Origin: Glycomyces albidus
Lineage (GTDB): Bacteria > Actinomycetota > Actinomycetes > Mycobacteriales > Micromonosporaceae
Assembly (NCBI RefSeq): GCF_009451885.1
Contig: NZ_WIAO01000031.1
Coordinates: 1 to 54,953 of the forward strand
Direction of reading: 5' to 3'
DNA: 54,953 bases
The notes beneath the pieces are model-generated. The model did no database searches and was not told the DNA's origin. It saw nothing but the letters and a program-made list of their open reading frames with translations. Below are positions 46,289 to 54,953 of the stretch, piece by piece. The translations under genes and the position numbers were made by a program. Within the stretch, counting starts at the first letter, position 1, and every line of letters begins with the position of its first letter.

Positions 46289-47727
46289 GATCCTCCTCGC
46301 GAGGCCGTGCGCAGGAACAACTCCGGGTTCTCCGCGAATTCTCGGGCGCAGGAGGCCGAGCAGAACCGGTAGGTCCTTCCTCCGTAGCCGTACCGGTGCT
46401 CGTTCTCTTGGTGCAGCAGCATGCCGCACACGGGGTCGCGGTCCTCACCTGCGACCGCTGCCGCCGCCGGCGACCGCGGGGGCGGGGGGTTCTGCTTGAG
46501 CAGATCGGCATAGAGCTGGAGTTCGTCGCCGATGAGACGCGGCAGCAGGAACCGGCGTCGGACCAGTTCGCGGCCCGCGAGCGCCAGGCGGCGACCCTCG
46601 GCGGGGTCCAGGAGCAGATCGAGGACGCGCTCGGCGCACTCTTCGACGCTGCCGACCAGGTGGCCGCCGACTCCGTCGGCGAGTTGCAGCGGAATGCCGC
46701 CGGCCCGGCCGGCGACGACCGGAGTTCCCTTCCAGGTCGCCTCGGTGACCACGAGGCCGAACCCTTCCCGGAGGGACTTCTGGATGACCACGTCGGCATG
46801 GCGCTGGAAGGCGTTGACCTCGATGTTGCCGACGCCGGTGAGGTTGGTGAACAGGTAGATGTCGGGGTCGTCCGCCGCGTCGGCACTGATCTCGCGGTAG
46901 ACCTGCCAGCCTTCGGGGTCGTCGAGCGCCATCGAGCCGACCAGCGCCAGTTGGACCTGCGGTATGCGGCGTTTGACGAGCCGGTAGGCGGCGATCACCC
47001 CGAGGGGGTCCTTCCAGTGGTCGAACCTGGAGACCTGCACCAGCAGCGGCCGCGCGACGTCGACTCCGATCCAGTCCAGCACCTCGGTCGCCAGGTCCGC
47101 ATCCAGGTCGAGGTTCTTGGGGCTGAGCGGGTCTATCGCGGGAGGGATGATCTCCACGCGGCCGGGCGGTGCGTCCGGCGGAGCGAACGAGCCGAGGGTG
47201 TACACCGCGGCGTCGTAGTCGCCGAGCAGCGGCGCCAGCCGGGCCAGCACCGCCGGGTCGGGCTCGGAGCTGTCGATGTGGCACCTCCAGATCCAGACGG
47301 CGTCCCGGCGGCCGACCAGGCTCCGCAGCATCAGCGGTTGCGGATCGTGGACGACCACGATGTCGTAGGACCCCTCGACCTGCTCGGCCGCCTGGGCGGA
47401 TGTCTGCTCGTAGATTTCCCATTCCCGCTCCGTCACCCCTCGCGTACCGCCCTGGAGCGCATTGTGGATGGCCTTGGTCACCGCGAAGAACTCATTGGAA
47501 CCGGGGATGGTCTTCCACCTGGCGACGATGCCGAGGTCGCGCAGCAGCGGCACCTCTGATCGCAGGATCTCGGCCACCCCGCCGCCGTACGGGGTGGCGT
47601 TCACGTGCAGCACGCGCAGACCCTGCAGGGTCTGCGCCAATCGCCGCAATTCGTCGACCGCCGCATCACCTGCGGTGGATCGGTACTTGTCCAGGCTGCT
47701 TCGGCCGACCTCGACGTTCTGGAGCAT
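46285..47727 (-). CDS. treT: TreT-type trehalose synthase (GT4) fused to a YHS domain
   Basis: 480 aa from the ATG at 47727 after GGAGG; an ATG at 47733 is too near the RBS. Residues 1-420 match Tre[40 protein letters not shown], and the GT4 donor-site [13 protein letters not shown]. TreT joins NDP-glucose and glucose to trehalose. Residues 431-480 are a YHS domain ([18 protein letters not shown]; Cys434, Cys456, Cys460), normally a metal-binding module of copper ATPases and oxygenases. The fusion, in an operon with a metal ATPase, is unusual. Confidence 0.85.
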   Translation of the reverse strand: MLQNVEVGRSSLDKYRSTAGDAAVDELRRLAQTLQGLRVLHVNATPYGGGVAEILRSEVPLLRDLGIVARWKTIPGSNEFFAVTKAIHNALQGGTRGVTEREWEIYEQTSAQAAEQVEGSYDIVVVHDPQPLMLRSLVGRRDAVWIWRCHIDSSEPDPAVLARLAPLLGDYDAAVYTLGSFAPPDAPPGRVEIIPPAIDPLSPKNLDLDADLATEVLDWIGVDVARPLLVQVSRFDHWKDPLGVIAAYRLVKRRIPQVQLALVGSMALDDPEGWQVYREISADAADDPDIYLFTNLTGVGNIEVNAFQRHADVVIQKSLREGFGLVVTEATWKGTPVVAGRAGGIPLQLADGVGGHLVGSVEECAERVLDLLLDPAEGRRLALAGRELVRRRFLLPRLIGDELQLYADLLKQNPPPPRSPAAAAVAGEDRDPVCGMLLHQENEHRYGYGGRTYRFCSASCAREFAENPELFLRTASRGGS

Positions 47728-47857
47728 TGTCATCGCCTCCGGCGGCCGGCCGTGGAACCCGCTGCGCTGCGAGCACTTGACGCGACCATTCCTGATTCTT
47801 ACTCCCATCGCCGGCTCTCGACGCGGGTTCGCCGGGTTGGCCGCCGCGGGGCCGGAG

Positions 47858-50455
47858 TCATCGCGGGCGCCGGTGTGCACGCAGGTGCTTGTCGAGTGCG
47901 TCGACGACGAGCACGGCGGCCGCACCCGCGAGCGCCACGGTCCAGCCGGCCACCGGGGGAGCGCGGTGTCCGAGGGCCTCGGCCACGGGCGGTACGTAGA
48001 GGAGGGCCAGCCCCATGGCGATGTCCGCGCCTACGGCACCGAGGAGCAGCGGATTGCCGGTCCAGCCCAGGGCCGCGGGTGTCGAAGCGGAGCTGCGGCA
48101 GGCGAACGCGTTCGCCGCCTGAGCCATGATGACTGCTATGAAGGCGGCGCCGGAGGCGGCCGCGAGGACGTCACCGGTCGGGAACGGTTCGCCGGGCCGC
48201 CAGCCGGCCGAAGTGAACGAGGCAACGAAGGCCGCGAGGGTGAACACCGCGACGGTCGGGCCGAGGACGCCGAAGGCCCGGCGGGTGACGGTGCGGTTGA
48301 GCAGCCTGCCGCAGACCGGCGGGCGCTCCAGCGTGTGCCGTCCGGGAGGCTCGGCGCCGAGTGCGACGGCCGAGAGGGTGTCGGTCGCGATGTCGATGGC
48401 GAGGATCTGGAGCACGCCGAGCGCCAGGGGGAACTGACCGCCGGTGAGCGCCCAGACGATGAAGGGGGCGACTTCGGCGACATTGTCGGTGAGGTGGTAG
48501 GTGAGGAACCGCCGGATGTTCAAGAACGTGGCCCGGCCCTGTTCCACTCCGGCGACGATCGTGGCGAAGTGGTCGTCGAGCAAGACCAGGTCGGCCGCCT
48601 CGCGGGCCACGTCGGTTCCCGACAAACCCATGGCGACGCCGATGTCGGCTTCGCGGAGCGCGGGCCCGTCGTTCACGCCGTCGCCGGTCATGGCCACCAC
48701 GTGCCCGCGCTGCCGGAGCGCTCGTGCGATCCGCAGTTTGTCCTCGGGGGAGACGCGGGCGATGACGATGCCGTCGTGGTCGATGCCGGCGCCGAGCGCG
48801 TCGTCGGCAGGCAGATCGGCGCCGACGACGACGAGGCCGCCTGGACTGCGCAGCCCCACCTGGTCGGCGATCGCCGACGCGGTCATCGGATGGTCGCCGG
48901 TCATCATCGCAATCTTGATGCCGGCGCGTCGACAGGCGGCGATCGACGACTGGACGTCCGGCCGTGGTGGATCTTCAAGCCCCACCAGCCCGTACAGTTC
49001 GAGCCCCCGCTCGGCCTCGGCCGCTGTGGCGGGAGGCCGGTCGCCGACCGGGCGGCCCGCGACGGCCAGGACCCGCATCCCCCGGGAGGTGAGCTCCTCT
49101 ACCACCGCGGATGCGCCCCGATCCTCCCCACACAGCGGGAGCACAGCATCAGGTGCGCCCTTCACCAGGACGGTGCCACCGGTGACCACGGCCATGCGCC
49201 GGCGTCTGGGATCGAACGGAAAGCGTGAATCGGGCTCCGGCGCGTCCCGCAGACCGGGCCATCTCGCCGAGACGCGGTGCGCGAAAGCGTCAAGGGCGGC
49301 CTCCATCGGATCGCCGTGCGCACGCCAGGACCCCTCTGCCGCGAAGACGTACCCGCTCCCGCAGCGCGCACCGGCCACTGCAAGCCTGACGACGGCATCG
49401 TGGGTGTCAGGGCTCGAGTAGGTGACCGGGGCCCTGGGGGCGTATCCCGGCGCCCCGATTCCCGCGCGACCGGTCGGCGTCCACGCCTCGATCACGGTCA
49501 TCTGGTTCAGTGTCAGGGTGCCGGTCTTGTCCGTGCAGACGAACGTCGTCGAACCGAGCGTCTCCACCGCCTCGAGGTGCCGGACGAGCGCCCGCCGGTG
49601 CGCCATCTGCTCGGCACCCCACGCCAGCGCCAGCGTAACTGTCGGCAGCAGCGCCTCCGGAATGAGCGCGACGGTGACGCCGATACTGAAGACGAGCCGG
49701 TCGACCAAGGGAACGCCGAGCAATGCCTCGACGGCGAAGAAGACGAAGCCGACTCCGAGGGCGATGGCGCTGATCGTGCGCACGACTCGGCGCAGCTCGC
49801 GAGACAGGGGCCCCGTCGACCCAGCGGCGCCGCTCGACAGCCGCGCGATTCCCGCGAGCCGAGTGTCACCGCCGGTGGCGGTGACGAGCGCCTCCCCTTC
49901 GCCTTCAACCGCGAACGTCCCGGCGTAGAGCCGGACACCGGCCCCGACCGCGGTCGGTTCGCTCTCACCCGTCAGCATCGACGTGTCGATGCGAAGGTCC
50001 GCATGCGGCCCCGAAACGGCGTCGGCTGGAATCCGGTCTCCGGATTCGAGCAGGAGAAGGTCGCCTCTGACGATGTCGGCCGCGTCGACGGTCGTCCTGC
50101 GGCCGTCGCGCCGGACCGTCACTCTGGTCGGCATGAGTGCTTTGAGGCGATCCGCGGATCGGTCGGCTCGGTGCTCTTGGACGAATGCGAACGTGCCGTT
50201 CAAGATGATGACCGCCGCGATCGCCGTGCCCAGTTGGGGCATGCCGGCGACGAAGGCGAGCCCGGCCGCGACCCACAGGACCAAGGCGAAGAAGTGGAAC
50301 ATCTGCCGGACGAACCGCCATATCGCCGGGCGCCGCCGCTCGGTCGGCAGGACGTTCGGTCCGTCGCGGGCGAGCGCGGCCGCGGCCGCGGCGGAGGTGA
50401 GGCCGACCGAGGCAACGTCGGCAGGGCCGGACGGTCCCGGCGCCGGTGAGGTCAC
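47858..50455 (-). CDS. P2-type cation-transporting ATPase
   Basis: 865 aa from a GTG at 50455. Cation-ATPase N-terminus ([20 protein letters not shown]), actuator SMLTGES, TM4 IPEALL (266-270; Ca2+/Na+ pumps have PEGLP), phosphorylated Asp309 in [37 protein letters not shown], and six C-terminal TM helices. The ion is uncertain (Ca2+, Mg2+ or monovalent). It lies 131 bp upstream of treT on the same strand. Confidence 0.87.
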   Translation of the reverse strand: MTSPAPGPSGPADVASVGLTSAAAAAALARDGPNVLPTERRRPAIWRFVRQMFHFFALVLWVAAGLAFVAGMPQLGTAIAAVIILNGTFAFVQEHRADRSADRLKALMPTRVTVRRDGRRTTVDAADIVRGDLLLLESGDRIPADAVSGPHADLRIDTSMLTGESEPTAVGAGVRLYAGTFAVEGEGEALVTATGGDTRLAGIARLSSGAAGSTGPLSRELRRVVRTISAIALGVGFVFFAVEALLGVPLVDRLVFSIGVTVALIPEALLPTVTLALAWGAEQMAHRRALVRHLEAVETLGSTTFVCTDKTGTLTLNQMTVIEAWTPTGRAGIGAPGYAPRAPVTYSSPDTHDAVVRLAVAGARCGSGYVFAAEGSWRAHGDPMEAALDAFAHRVSARWPGLRDAPEPDSRFPFDPRRRRMAVVTGGTVLVKGAPDAVLPLCGEDRGASAVVEELTSRGMRVLAVAGRPVGDRPPATAAEAERGLELYGLVGLEDPPRPDVQSSIAACRRAGIKIAMMTGDHPMTASAIADQVGLRSPGGLVVVGADLPADDALGAGIDHDGIVIARVSPEDKLRIARALRQRGHVVAMTGDGVNDGPALREADIGVAMGLSGTDVAREAADLVLLDDHFATIVAGVEQGRATFLNIRRFLTYHLTDNVAEVAPFIVWALTGGQFPLALGVLQILAIDIATDTLSAVALGAEPPGRHTLERPPVCGRLLNRTVTRRAFGVLGPTVAVFTLAAFVASFTSAGWRPGEPFPTGDVLAAASGAAFIAVIMAQAANAFACRSSASTPAALGWTGNPLLLGAVGADIAMGLALLYVPPVAEALGHRAPPVAGWTVALAGAAAVLVVDALDKHLRAHRRPR

Positions 50456-50506
50456 ACTGTCCCCCGGTCGGCGGCTCCCGCACAGCGGCGCGCGAGCCGT
50501 CCTGCG

Positions 50507-50875
50507 TCAGGCGGGGTCATGGCAGACCGCCTCCACGTTGTTCCCGTCGGGGTCTCGGACGTATGCGGCGTAGTAGTGCTCGTGGTACTCCGGGTGGAGT
50601 GCCGGTTCGTGCAGCGACTCGGCGCCCGCCCGCACGGCCGTGGCGTGGAAGGCGTCCACGGCGGATCGGTTCGGTGCCGTGAACGCGAGGTGCACCTCTC
50701 GGGCCGCTCCTGCGGTCTCGACGGGACCGATCCAGAAGTCGGGTCCCTCCTTGCCGTAGCCGACTACCGGCCCGAAGTCGAGGATGCGGTGGCCGCCCAC
50801 CGTTTCGAGTACGGCGTCGTAGAAGGCCGCCGAGCGTTCGGGGTTCTCGCATTGGATTGAGACGTGGTCGATCAT
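50507..50875 (-). CDS. VOC family protein
   Basis: 122 aa. HVSIQCENPERSAAFYDAVL at the N-terminus, EVHLAFTAPN in the middle and YAAYVRDPDGNNVEAV at the end, where His5 and the last Glu are typical metal ligands. Glyoxalase/dioxygenase-like; substrate unknown. 51 bp upstream of the P2 ATPase on the same strand. Confidence 0.85.
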   Translation of the reverse strand: MIDHVSIQCENPERSAAFYDAVLETVGGHRILDFGPVVGYGKEGPDFWIGPVETAGAAREVHLAFTAPNRSAVDAFHATAVRAGAESLHEPALHPEYHEHYYAAYVRDPDGNNVEAVCHDPA

Positions 50876-51090
50876 CTCTTCACTGTCTCACCGGACTTCC
50901 GGCGAACGGAGCGGAATTCGTCGCAGCCGGCCGGTCTCGCGCCTGGTGCGCGGGGCCCGCCCCAGCCGCCGCAGGGTTGCATGCAAGTTCCCGGTCACCA
51001 CCCTCCGAAAGGGCGCGGATCATGCCTATCTTCGCCGCAGCGGGGCACCGATCCGCCAGTCGGGTTAGGGTCCGAGAGAGGAGGATCGGT

Positions 51091-51555
51091 ATGTCCGATC
51101 GTGAAAGTGAACGTGACGTCGTGGTCGTGGGCGTGGACGGGTCGCCGTCGTCGCGGGAGGCCTTGGAGTGGGCGATGCGGCAGGCCGAGACCACTGGAGC
51201 GAAGGTCGTCGCCGTGCAGGCGTGGCTGGCACCGACCGATTACGCGACCGGTGGACTGCTGATCCCCGAGGAGCAGTGGGTCGCGGAGGCGAGCGGGTCG
51301 CTGAACGCGATCGTCTCGCAGGTCGCCGCCGCGCGGCCGCAGGTGCCGATCGAGCAGCGGGTCGTCAAGGGGCACCCGGTCACGGTCCTGGTGGATCAGG
51401 CCAGAGGCGCTGATCTCCTGGTCGTGGGCAGTCGCGGACGAGGCGGATTCGCGGGGGCACTGCTCGGTTCGGTGAGCCACCATGTCCTCCACCGCGCTCC
51501 GTGCCCCGTCGCCGTCGTCCGCGGCAAGGCGGACGGCAGGAAGCGAACGCCGTGA
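51091..51555 (+). CDS. universal stress protein
   Basis: 154 aa from the ATG at 51091, RBS GAGGAGG; the longer upstream reading lacks an RBS. UspA motifs: VVVGVDGSPSSREALEWAM and VGSRGRGGFAGALLGSVSHHVLHRAPCPVAVV. Basic C-terminal tail. Confidence 0.9.
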   Translation: MSDRESERDVVVVGVDGSPSSREALEWAMRQAETTGAKVVAVQAWLAPTDYATGGLLIPEEQWVAEASGSLNAIVSQVAAARPQVPIEQRVVKGHPVTVLVDQARGADLLVVGSRGRGGFAGALLGSVSHHVLHRAPCPVAVVRGKADGRKRTP

Positions 51556-51715
51556 ATCAAGGCGGGCGTTTCCTGCTGAGCCCTGTCGGAGCGTGGGTCG
51601 CCGGTCGGGTCGAACCGCTGCACCGGCCTTGCGTCCTCGCGCGACGCGTCGTTTCCAACCCTGACGGCGGCATGCCGTGAAGACCGAGATCAAAATCTCT
51701 TAAGGAGGCCGGCCA

Positions 51716-52162
51716 GTGTCGAGGAAGACGCGTCATGGGCGCATCATCGTGGGCGTCGACGGCTCCCCTGCTTCGGTCCAGGCGCTGCGATGGGCGTTGG
51801 ACCAAGCTGAGCTCACGGGGGCCCGGGTCGAGGCGGTCTGCGCCTGGGAAGGCGCGCGAAGTCGAGGAGCATCGGGCCAGGTTTATCCCGATGACGATCC
51901 GGCCGAGTCGGCTGCGGTCGCACTGTCCGAGGCCATCGGTGAGGCGGTGACCGGACGCGACGCCGTGGAGGTCGCGCACCGCCTCATTGAAGGGCGAGCC
52001 GCTGACGTGCTCGTCGAAGCGGCCGAGTCTGCGGACTTGCTGGTCATGGGCAACAGGGGCCGTGGTCGCTTCACCGGCGCACTGCTCGGGTCGGTCACCC
52101 AGGACTGCGTGCACCGCGCGCCCTGCCCGGTCGTGGTGATCCGGAACGAGAACACCGCATGA
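51716..52162 (+). CDS. universal stress protein
   Basis: 148 aa from a GTG at 51716 after AAGGAGG. UspA motifs: IIVGVDGSPASVQALRWAL and MGNRGRGRFTGALLGSVTQDCVHRAPCPVVVI. A GAGAT/ATCTC hairpin (about 51688-51701) sits just before the RBS. Confidence 0.9.
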   Translation: MSRKTRHGRIIVGVDGSPASVQALRWALDQAELTGARVEAVCAWEGARSRGASGQVYPDDDPAESAAVALSEAIGEAVTGRDAVEVAHRLIEGRAADVLVEAAESADLLVMGNRGRGRFTGALLGSVTQDCVHRAPCPVVVIRNENTA

Positions 52163-52298
52163 GGCGCCCCTCGTCGGTCCGCACGGCCGGTAGCGGCGGG
52201 GATCTGTAATCTGTGTTCGCGCGATTCTGGGTTTTCATGGCGCCGGCCACCCGCTCGGGAGACCCTGAATTGGGGTGTGCAAGCGAAAGGGGGCGTCA

Positions 52299-53051
52299 AT
52301 GGACAGGCTTGAGGGCAGGGTCGCGCTGGTGACCGGGGCGGCCAGTGGTATCGGGCACGCCGCGGTCGTGCGTCTCGCCGCCGAGGGTGCGGCGGTCGTC
52401 GTGGCCGACATACAGGACGGCCCGGGGGAAGCGGTGGCGGAGGAGGTGCGGGGCCAAGGCGGGCGGGCGGTCTTCCAGCACCACGACGTCGCCGACGAGT
52501 CCTCGTGGCAGGGCTGCCTCCAGCGGACGCTGGACGAGTTCGGGCGCCTCGACATTCTGGTGAACAATGCCGGCATCGGCGACGTCGCCACGATCGAGGA
52601 GACCTCCAGAGACGACTACGAGCGAACGATCGCAGTGGACCAGACCGGCGTGTTCCTCGGCATGAAGACTGCGGCCCCAGCGTTGAAGGAGTCGGGGCAC
52701 GGCTCGATCGTGAACATCAGTTCGATCTTCGGCGCATCGGGCGGCTTCGGGACCTCTCCCGCCTACCACGCGGCCAAGGGAGCGGTGCGGATCCTGACCA
52801 AGAACGCGGCGCTGCACTGGGCACGGGAAGGGGTGCGGGTGAACTCGGTCCACCCGGGGTTCATCGACACCCCGATGCTCGCTGCGGTCAAGGGGACCGA
52901 GTACGAGACGGCGATGATCGACCTCACGCCGGTGGGGAGGCTCGGCAGTCCCGATGAGGTCGCGGCGTGCGTGGCATTCCTCGCCGGTGACGACGCCTCG
53001 TTCATCACCGGCTCGGAGCTGTACGTCGACGGCGGCTTTCTCGCGCGGTGA
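52299..53051 (+). CDS. short-chain dehydrogenase/reductase
   Basis: 250 aa from the ATG at 52299 after AAGGGGG. Classical SDR: TGAASGIG (12-19), Asp37 (favouring NAD), NNAG (89-92), catalytic Ser141/142, Tyr156, Lys160. Resembles 3-oxoacyl-ACP reductase or hydroxysteroid dehydrogenase-type enzymes; substrate unknown. Confidence 0.88.
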   Translation: MDRLEGRVALVTGAASGIGHAAVVRLAAEGAAVVVADIQDGPGEAVAEEVRGQGGRAVFQHHDVADESSWQGCLQRTLDEFGRLDILVNNAGIGDVATIEETSRDDYERTIAVDQTGVFLGMKTAAPALKESGHGSIVNISSIFGASGGFGTSPAYHAAKGAVRILTKNAALHWAREGVRVNSVHPGFIDTPMLAAVKGTEYETAMIDLTPVGRLGSPDEVAACVAFLAGDDASFITGSELYVDGGFLAR

Positions 53052-53098
53052 TGATCGCCGGAATGGTGCCGCACCCGAGTGCGCGCGAAACCGGGATG

Positions 53099-53551
53099 TC
53101 ATCCCTCGGCGCTGCGGACGACCACGACCGGGCATGCGGCGTGCTGCGCGCACCTCTGGCTGACGGAGCCCAACAGGGATCGGGCGAAGGCGCCGTACCC
53201 GCGGCTACCCACGACCAGGAGGTCGGCATCCTTGGCCTTGCTCAGTAGCACGCCCGCCGGATCGCCCATCACCACTCGGCGGTGCACCGTCACTCCGGAG
53301 TCGCCGGCGGTCACCTTTCCGATCGCGGCCGCGAGCGCCGTACTCGCTTCAGCGGCGATGTCCTCACCGGGCAGCAGGGCGACCGGCGTCCCGAAGCTGA
53401 TCGGAAACTCCCAGGCGTGGACCGCCTCCACCTCGGCCCCGGTGGCCTCCGCCTGCTTCAGGGCCCAACGCAGCGCGAGAATCGACGACGGCGAGCCGTC
53501 GACTCCCACGACAATCCGTCCCCGGTGCTGTTCCTCGTCCGATGCGTCCAT
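53099..53551 (-). CDS. universal stress protein
   Basis: 150 aa, RBS AGGAGGT. UspA motifs: IVVGVDGSPSSILALRWAL and VGSRGYGAFARSLLGSVSQRCAQHAACPVVVV. Fifth usp gene of the cluster; convergent with the SDR gene. Confidence 0.9.
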   Translation of the reverse strand: MDASDEEQHRGRIVVGVDGSPSSILALRWALKQAEATGAEVEAVHAWEFPISFGTPVALLPGEDIAAEASTALAAAIGKVTAGDSGVTVHRRVVMGDPAGVLLSKAKDADLLVVGSRGYGAFARSLLGSVSQRCAQHAACPVVVVRSAEG

Positions 53552-53791
53552 CGCTACCTCCTGGCACCTAGCCTGCCCCAGACTCGCGGGCGACGTGTCT
53601 GCAAACGCCGATTCCGTACCGGCCTCGGGGGTTGACGATGGCGCGCGCTGGGTCGAATCGGCCTTTCACCGTCCTTGTGCTGCCACGCCGTTCCGTGCGG
53701 CTGAGCGATACGACCGAACGCCCCTCCAGGGCCACCCGCGGAAGCGAGACTTGAAGGTGATCACTTTCGATCAGCACGCGGCGGGGAGCTG

Positions 53792-54736
53792 ATGATCTTG
53801 AGACCGGACGGGATTCCGCACAGCGGGGGCGGCCGAGAGACCCCGGCACCCGAGCCGACGAGACCCCTGGCTGCGTCGCGTGAGCAGCGCGGAGCCGACA
53901 CCGCCCGGTACTTGACCTACATACTCGTGGCATTGACAACGGCCTCTGCTGCGGCCGGGCTCTGGATCCCGGGGTTGTATCGGGACGCTCCGGCGGCCGA
54001 GGCCGTGTTCCGGGGGTACGACCTGGTGTCATTGGTGATCGTGTCGCCCGGTCTGTTGGTCGCGGCGCTGCTGGCGCGGCGGGGGTCGATGCGGGCGCAG
54101 CTCTCGTGGGCGGGCTTGCTGGCCTACTGCGTGTACGGCTACGCGTTCTACGTCTTCGGGACGGCGTTCAACGACGTGTTCCTGATCCACGTGGCGGTTT
54201 TCACGCTGTCGATCGCCACCCTCGTGCTCTTGCTGGCGAACCTCGACGTCGCCGGTATCGCCGCACGGTTCAGGGAGCGTACTCCGGTCCGAACGGTCAG
54301 CGTGCTGCTCATTCTCCTGGCGGTTCCAATCGGCGTGTTCTGGGTGTTCTTCTCGCTGCGGATGGCCGTCACGGGCGAGCCGCCCGCCGACACACTGCTC
54401 GTGCAGTCCCAGGCCCAACTCCACCTCGCGTACGCCCTGGACCTCGCTCTGCTGGTCGCGCCTTATGTACTGGTGGCGGTGCTGCTCTGGCGCCGGGCGG
54501 CCTGGGGCTTCGTTGGCGCGACGGTATTGCTGGTGTCCGGCCTGGTGCACCAGTTGAGCTACATAGCAGCGCTGTGGTTCCAGGCGCAGGCGGAGGTGCC
54601 CGGTGCAACCGCCTTCGACCCCCAGGAACCCATCGTCTTCGCCGTGTTCCTGGTTGCTCTCGTGCTGCTGCTGGCAAACCTGTCCGGCAGAGCGGGTGGA
54701 GCCCGGGCTCATGGTCGTCCGGCAGACACACGCTGA
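53792..54736 (+). CDS. multi-pass membrane protein, family unknown
   Basis: 314 aa, RBS GGGGAG before the ATG at 53792. Cytoplasmic N-terminus of about 38 aa, then eight or so TM helices (YLTYILVALTTASAAAGLWI, LVSLVIVSPGLLVAALLA, VSVLLILLAVPIGVFWVFF, LALLVAPYVLVAVLLW). No motif recognised; may be a transporter-like or sensory protein. Confidence 0.7.
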   Translation: MILRPDGIPHSGGGRETPAPEPTRPLAASREQRGADTARYLTYILVALTTASAAAGLWIPGLYRDAPAAEAVFRGYDLVSLVIVSPGLLVAALLARRGSMRAQLSWAGLLAYCVYGYAFYVFGTAFNDVFLIHVAVFTLSIATLVLLLANLDVAGIAARFRERTPVRTVSVLLILLAVPIGVFWVFFSLRMAVTGEPPADTLLVQSQAQLHLAYALDLALLVAPYVLVAVLLWRRAAWGFVGATVLLVSGLVHQLSYIAALWFQAQAEVPGATAFDPQEPIVFAVFLVALVLLLANLSGRAGGARAHGRPADTR

Positions 54737-54939
54737 GCTACACCGTGGCCGGATTCCCGATGCGGACATGCCCGGTTTCGGCGGCACCTCTCCGAGGTCC
54801 ATGCAGACCACTCCCCCAGCCCTAGATGTGATGTCCAGGGACGTTGTTCCGTGGTTGTAGCGGATTCGTCTGACAGGTGAAGGCCTCCGGTTGTGAAGTG
54901 GAGCTGCTGAATGCACTGCTTCACGACCTGGAGGCCTTC
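54737..54939. other. spacer with the probable left end of an IS481-type element
   Basis: No gene seen between the membrane protein and the transposase start. TGATGTCCAGGGACG at 54828-54842 is a candidate terminal repeat; its partner would lie beyond the window. Confidence 0.35.
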
Positions 54940-54953
54940 ATGTCCCACGCTAA
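54940..54953 (+). CDS. start of an IS481-type transposase, cut by the window edge
   Basis: ATG at 54940 after GGAGGCC, reading MSHA before the end. IS481-family transposases of actinomycetes commonly begin MSHAN, so an IS likely starts here. Only four codons are visible. Confidence 0.4.

Overview
High-GC, actinomycete-type DNA: dense RBS-led genes, GTG/TTG starts, TANNNT -10 boxes lying directly before start codons, a tRNA-Leu(GAG) of Streptomyces-like sequence, and actinobacterial families (ECF41 sigma, ROK regulator, universal stress protein clusters, IS5-type elements). I cannot name the genus. All family calls are from reading the translations; no database was searched.

Layout. (1) 1-6651, minus: the first 2217 codons of a giant Tc-toxin B/C-like (SpvB + FG-GAP + TcdB-type middle + RHS core) protein that runs off the left edge. 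(2) 7.1-10.6 kb: housekeeping genes (VOC protein, zinc-ribbon membrane protein, arylamine N-acetyltransferase, a two-gene membrane operon). (3) 10.7-19.5 kb: a mannan-utilisation locus: a secreted GH5 beta-mannanase with a CBM13 lectin domain, an ABC sugar importer (lipoprotein plus two permeases) co-transcribed with a cytoplasmic GH2 beta-mannosidase, and a divergent ROK regulator, tied together by shared operator-like repeats. (4) At 19.72 kb lies a 45-nt 3' fragment of tRNA-Leu(GAG) with its terminator, the signature of the end of an element integrated into a tRNA gene. To its right, 19.8-40.8 kb is an accessory region full of IS scars and broken genes. It holds a two-TM 592-aa protein divergent from a PIN-like nuclease, two inverted copies of an odd short-variable-loop tRNA with a CAA anticodon, a decapitated kdpE, a decapitated DUF3732 (ABC-3C) ATPase, HEAT-like and orphan proteins, and four defective IS5-type transposases. 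Intact islands of function within it are an ECF41 sigma factor divergent from an amidohydrolase-cupin pair, a NarL-type two-component system and an FAD oxidoreductase. (5) 40.8-54.7 kb: a stress/dormancy-like cluster with five universal stress proteins, a SHOCT protein, two P-type ATPases (one P1B-5 with a hemerythrin tail), a trehalose synthase fused to a YHS metal-binding domain, GalT, an SDR and membrane proteins; palindromes resembling DosR/DevR boxes lie in front of some of these genes. (6) At the right edge an IS481-type transposase begins.

The most interesting unexplained feature is the 20.2-27.1 kb segment. There, the 3' end of the two-TM protein gene and its adjacent tRNA are present twice in inverted orientation, next to a PIN-like nuclease.
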